Shown one piece after another: positions 30,435-31,095 of a stretch of 31,095 bases of DNA. The notes under the pieces were generated by a model. That model was given only the letters and a program-made list of their open reading frames with translations, was not told the origin of the DNA and did no database searches. The position numbers and the translations under genes are program-made. How positions within the stretch are numbered: the stretch's first letter is position 1; each line of letters starts with the position of its first letter. Source of the stretch: a virus; the IMG/VR virus record IMGVR_UViG_3300024262_000160, positions 1 to 31,095 of that record. One strand, written 5' to 3'.

Positions 30435-30963
30435 TCTTCCAGCTTCTTCCTGTTTTTATATTACATATAGTTGAGTGGTTAACTCCAAAATCATTTGCTA
30501 TAGATAGTTGAGTATCTCCCTTAAACAGTCTTTCTTTAATAATTAAAACTTTATCACTATTTAATATGGCCATAGGGTGGTCATTCCCTTTTCGATATTT
30601 AATTAAGTTATTATCCACAGCATGAATATGGTTTTCTCTGTTTGTAGCCCATTCTAAATTATTTACATTGTTGTCTGTTTTTATACCATTCTTGTGATTA
30701 ACTTGCTTTTTATTGTGCTTATTAACTATAAACGCTCTAGCTACTAATCTGTGGACTTTTATAGTCATACCTATTTTGTTCACACTAAGCCGCATTCTTG
30801 CATAACCTTTTTTGTCTAAACAATTAGTCATAATCTTTTCTTTTATAGGCAGAGGGTATCCATGTTTTCTGTCAATCACTCTGGCCAATGATTTAACTCT
30901 GCCTAGATTAGACACTTCGTAAAAACCCTTTATCTCTGGCAAAGTTTTCCAAATTTCAATCAT
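30427..30963 (-). CDS. HNH homing endonuclease with NUMOD4 domain (178 aa)
   Basis: Residues 4-28 (IWKTLPEIKGFYEVSNLGRV) are a NUMOD4 segment. HNH catalytic residues appear as H71 (VHR), H90/N92 (NHKNG) and N102 (NNLEW), and residues 131-176 form an HTH DNA-binding tail (TQLSIANDFGVNHSTICNIK). It is free-standing between terS and terL: its ATG overlaps the terS stop (ATGA), and its last codons overlap the terL start by 8 nt. It is therefore a clean insertion rather than part of an intron. It probably cuts an uninterrupted terminase allele to spread. Confidence 0.9.
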   Translation of the reverse strand: MIEIWKTLPEIKGFYEVSNLGRVKSLARVIDRKHGYPLPIKEKIMTNCLDKKGYARMRLSVNKIGMTIKVHRLVARAFIVNKHNKKQVNHKNGIKTDNNVNNLEWATNRENHIHAVDNNLIKYRKGNDHPMAILNSDKVLIIKERLFKGDTQLSIANDFGVNHSTICNIKTGRSWKNV

Positions 30964-31094
30964 AAATCAACATCCTGCTTATCAATCTTAATACTAATAT
31001 CCCCAGAATGTTCCACATCTTTTTTCTCACCATAGATTTTATGAAAGCGAGTTTTGAGAGCAAAGATTAAACATGCAGTATCAGACTTTCTTGG
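30960..31094 (-). CDS. terS: Terminase small subunit, partial (N-terminus cut by window edge)
   Basis: The last 44 codons are visible. CLIFALKTRFHKIYGEKKDV is the hallmark C-terminal segment of phage small terminases (xLIFxLKxRxPxxYGxxxxVEHSG), followed by EHSGDISIKIDKQ and the stop. The TGA overlaps the HNH start. It recognises the packaging site; the HTH domain lies outside the window. Confidence 0.8.
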   Translation of the reverse strand, partial: PRKSDTACLIFALKTRFHKIYGEKKDVEHSGDISIKIDKQDVDL

Positions 31095-31095
31095 A

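Overview
The window is about 31 kb of an AT-rich genome of a tailed bacteriophage (or prophage). It ends inside a small-terminase gene on the right and inside a ParB-like nuclease-domain gene on the left. The gene set (terminase, portal, scaffold, capsid, tail tube, tail chaperone pair with a -1 frameshift, one tape-measure protein, no sheath gene seen) indicates a siphovirus with a long non-contractile tail. A cell-wall peptidase, a lipoprotein with a clear lipobox, and Sec signal peptides point to a Gram-negative host; the sequence does not allow a finer assignment. No integrase, tRNA, IS element or CRISPR array was seen, so the lifestyle is undecided.

Layout. (1) Right to left on the minus strand, 31094 to 7347, runs one tightly packed late block: terS (partial), an HNH homing endonuclease, terL, portal, two virion-morphogenesis proteins, scaffold, capsid, a run of small decoration-like proteins, connector and tail-completion genes, tail tube, tail chaperones G and GT, tape measure, tail tip, a very large fibre with a signal peptide, two exported or membrane proteins, a large tail protein, small beta-rich proteins, NlpC/P60 peptidase, a holin-like protein and a lipoprotein overlapping its neighbour. 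(2) A plus-strand island, 6534-7346, carries four small genes, including a Cys-rich zinc-ribbon-like protein and a 29-residue membrane peptide. (3) A control region, 6428-6533, holds a perfect 19-bp palindrome and a 10-bp direct repeat. (4) Leftward from 6427 runs the early/replication block: HTH regulator, Sak4-like recombination ATPase, SSB, replisome organiser, DnaB-type helicase domain, DUF1064-like nuclease, small regulators and a protein with an 18-unit four-residue repeat. There is no gene-free stretch over 300 bases; the longest gaps are 285-441 and 4861-5021.

The most unusual observation is in terL. The reading frame from an ATG overlapping the end of the HNH gene gives a normal terminase N-terminus up to the P-loop (YGGS). 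It then meets a UGA stop directly after a UCU codon. Four bases further on is a second UCU, followed by the rest of the P-loop (RSGKT) and the whole of the remaining terminase. Skipping exactly 7 nt between the matched UCU codons restores the canonical motif. The arrangement resembles the T4 gene 60 bypass (matched take-off and landing codons, stop right after take-off, homing endonuclease gene next door). It could equally be an inactivating 7-bp insertion or an assembly artefact.
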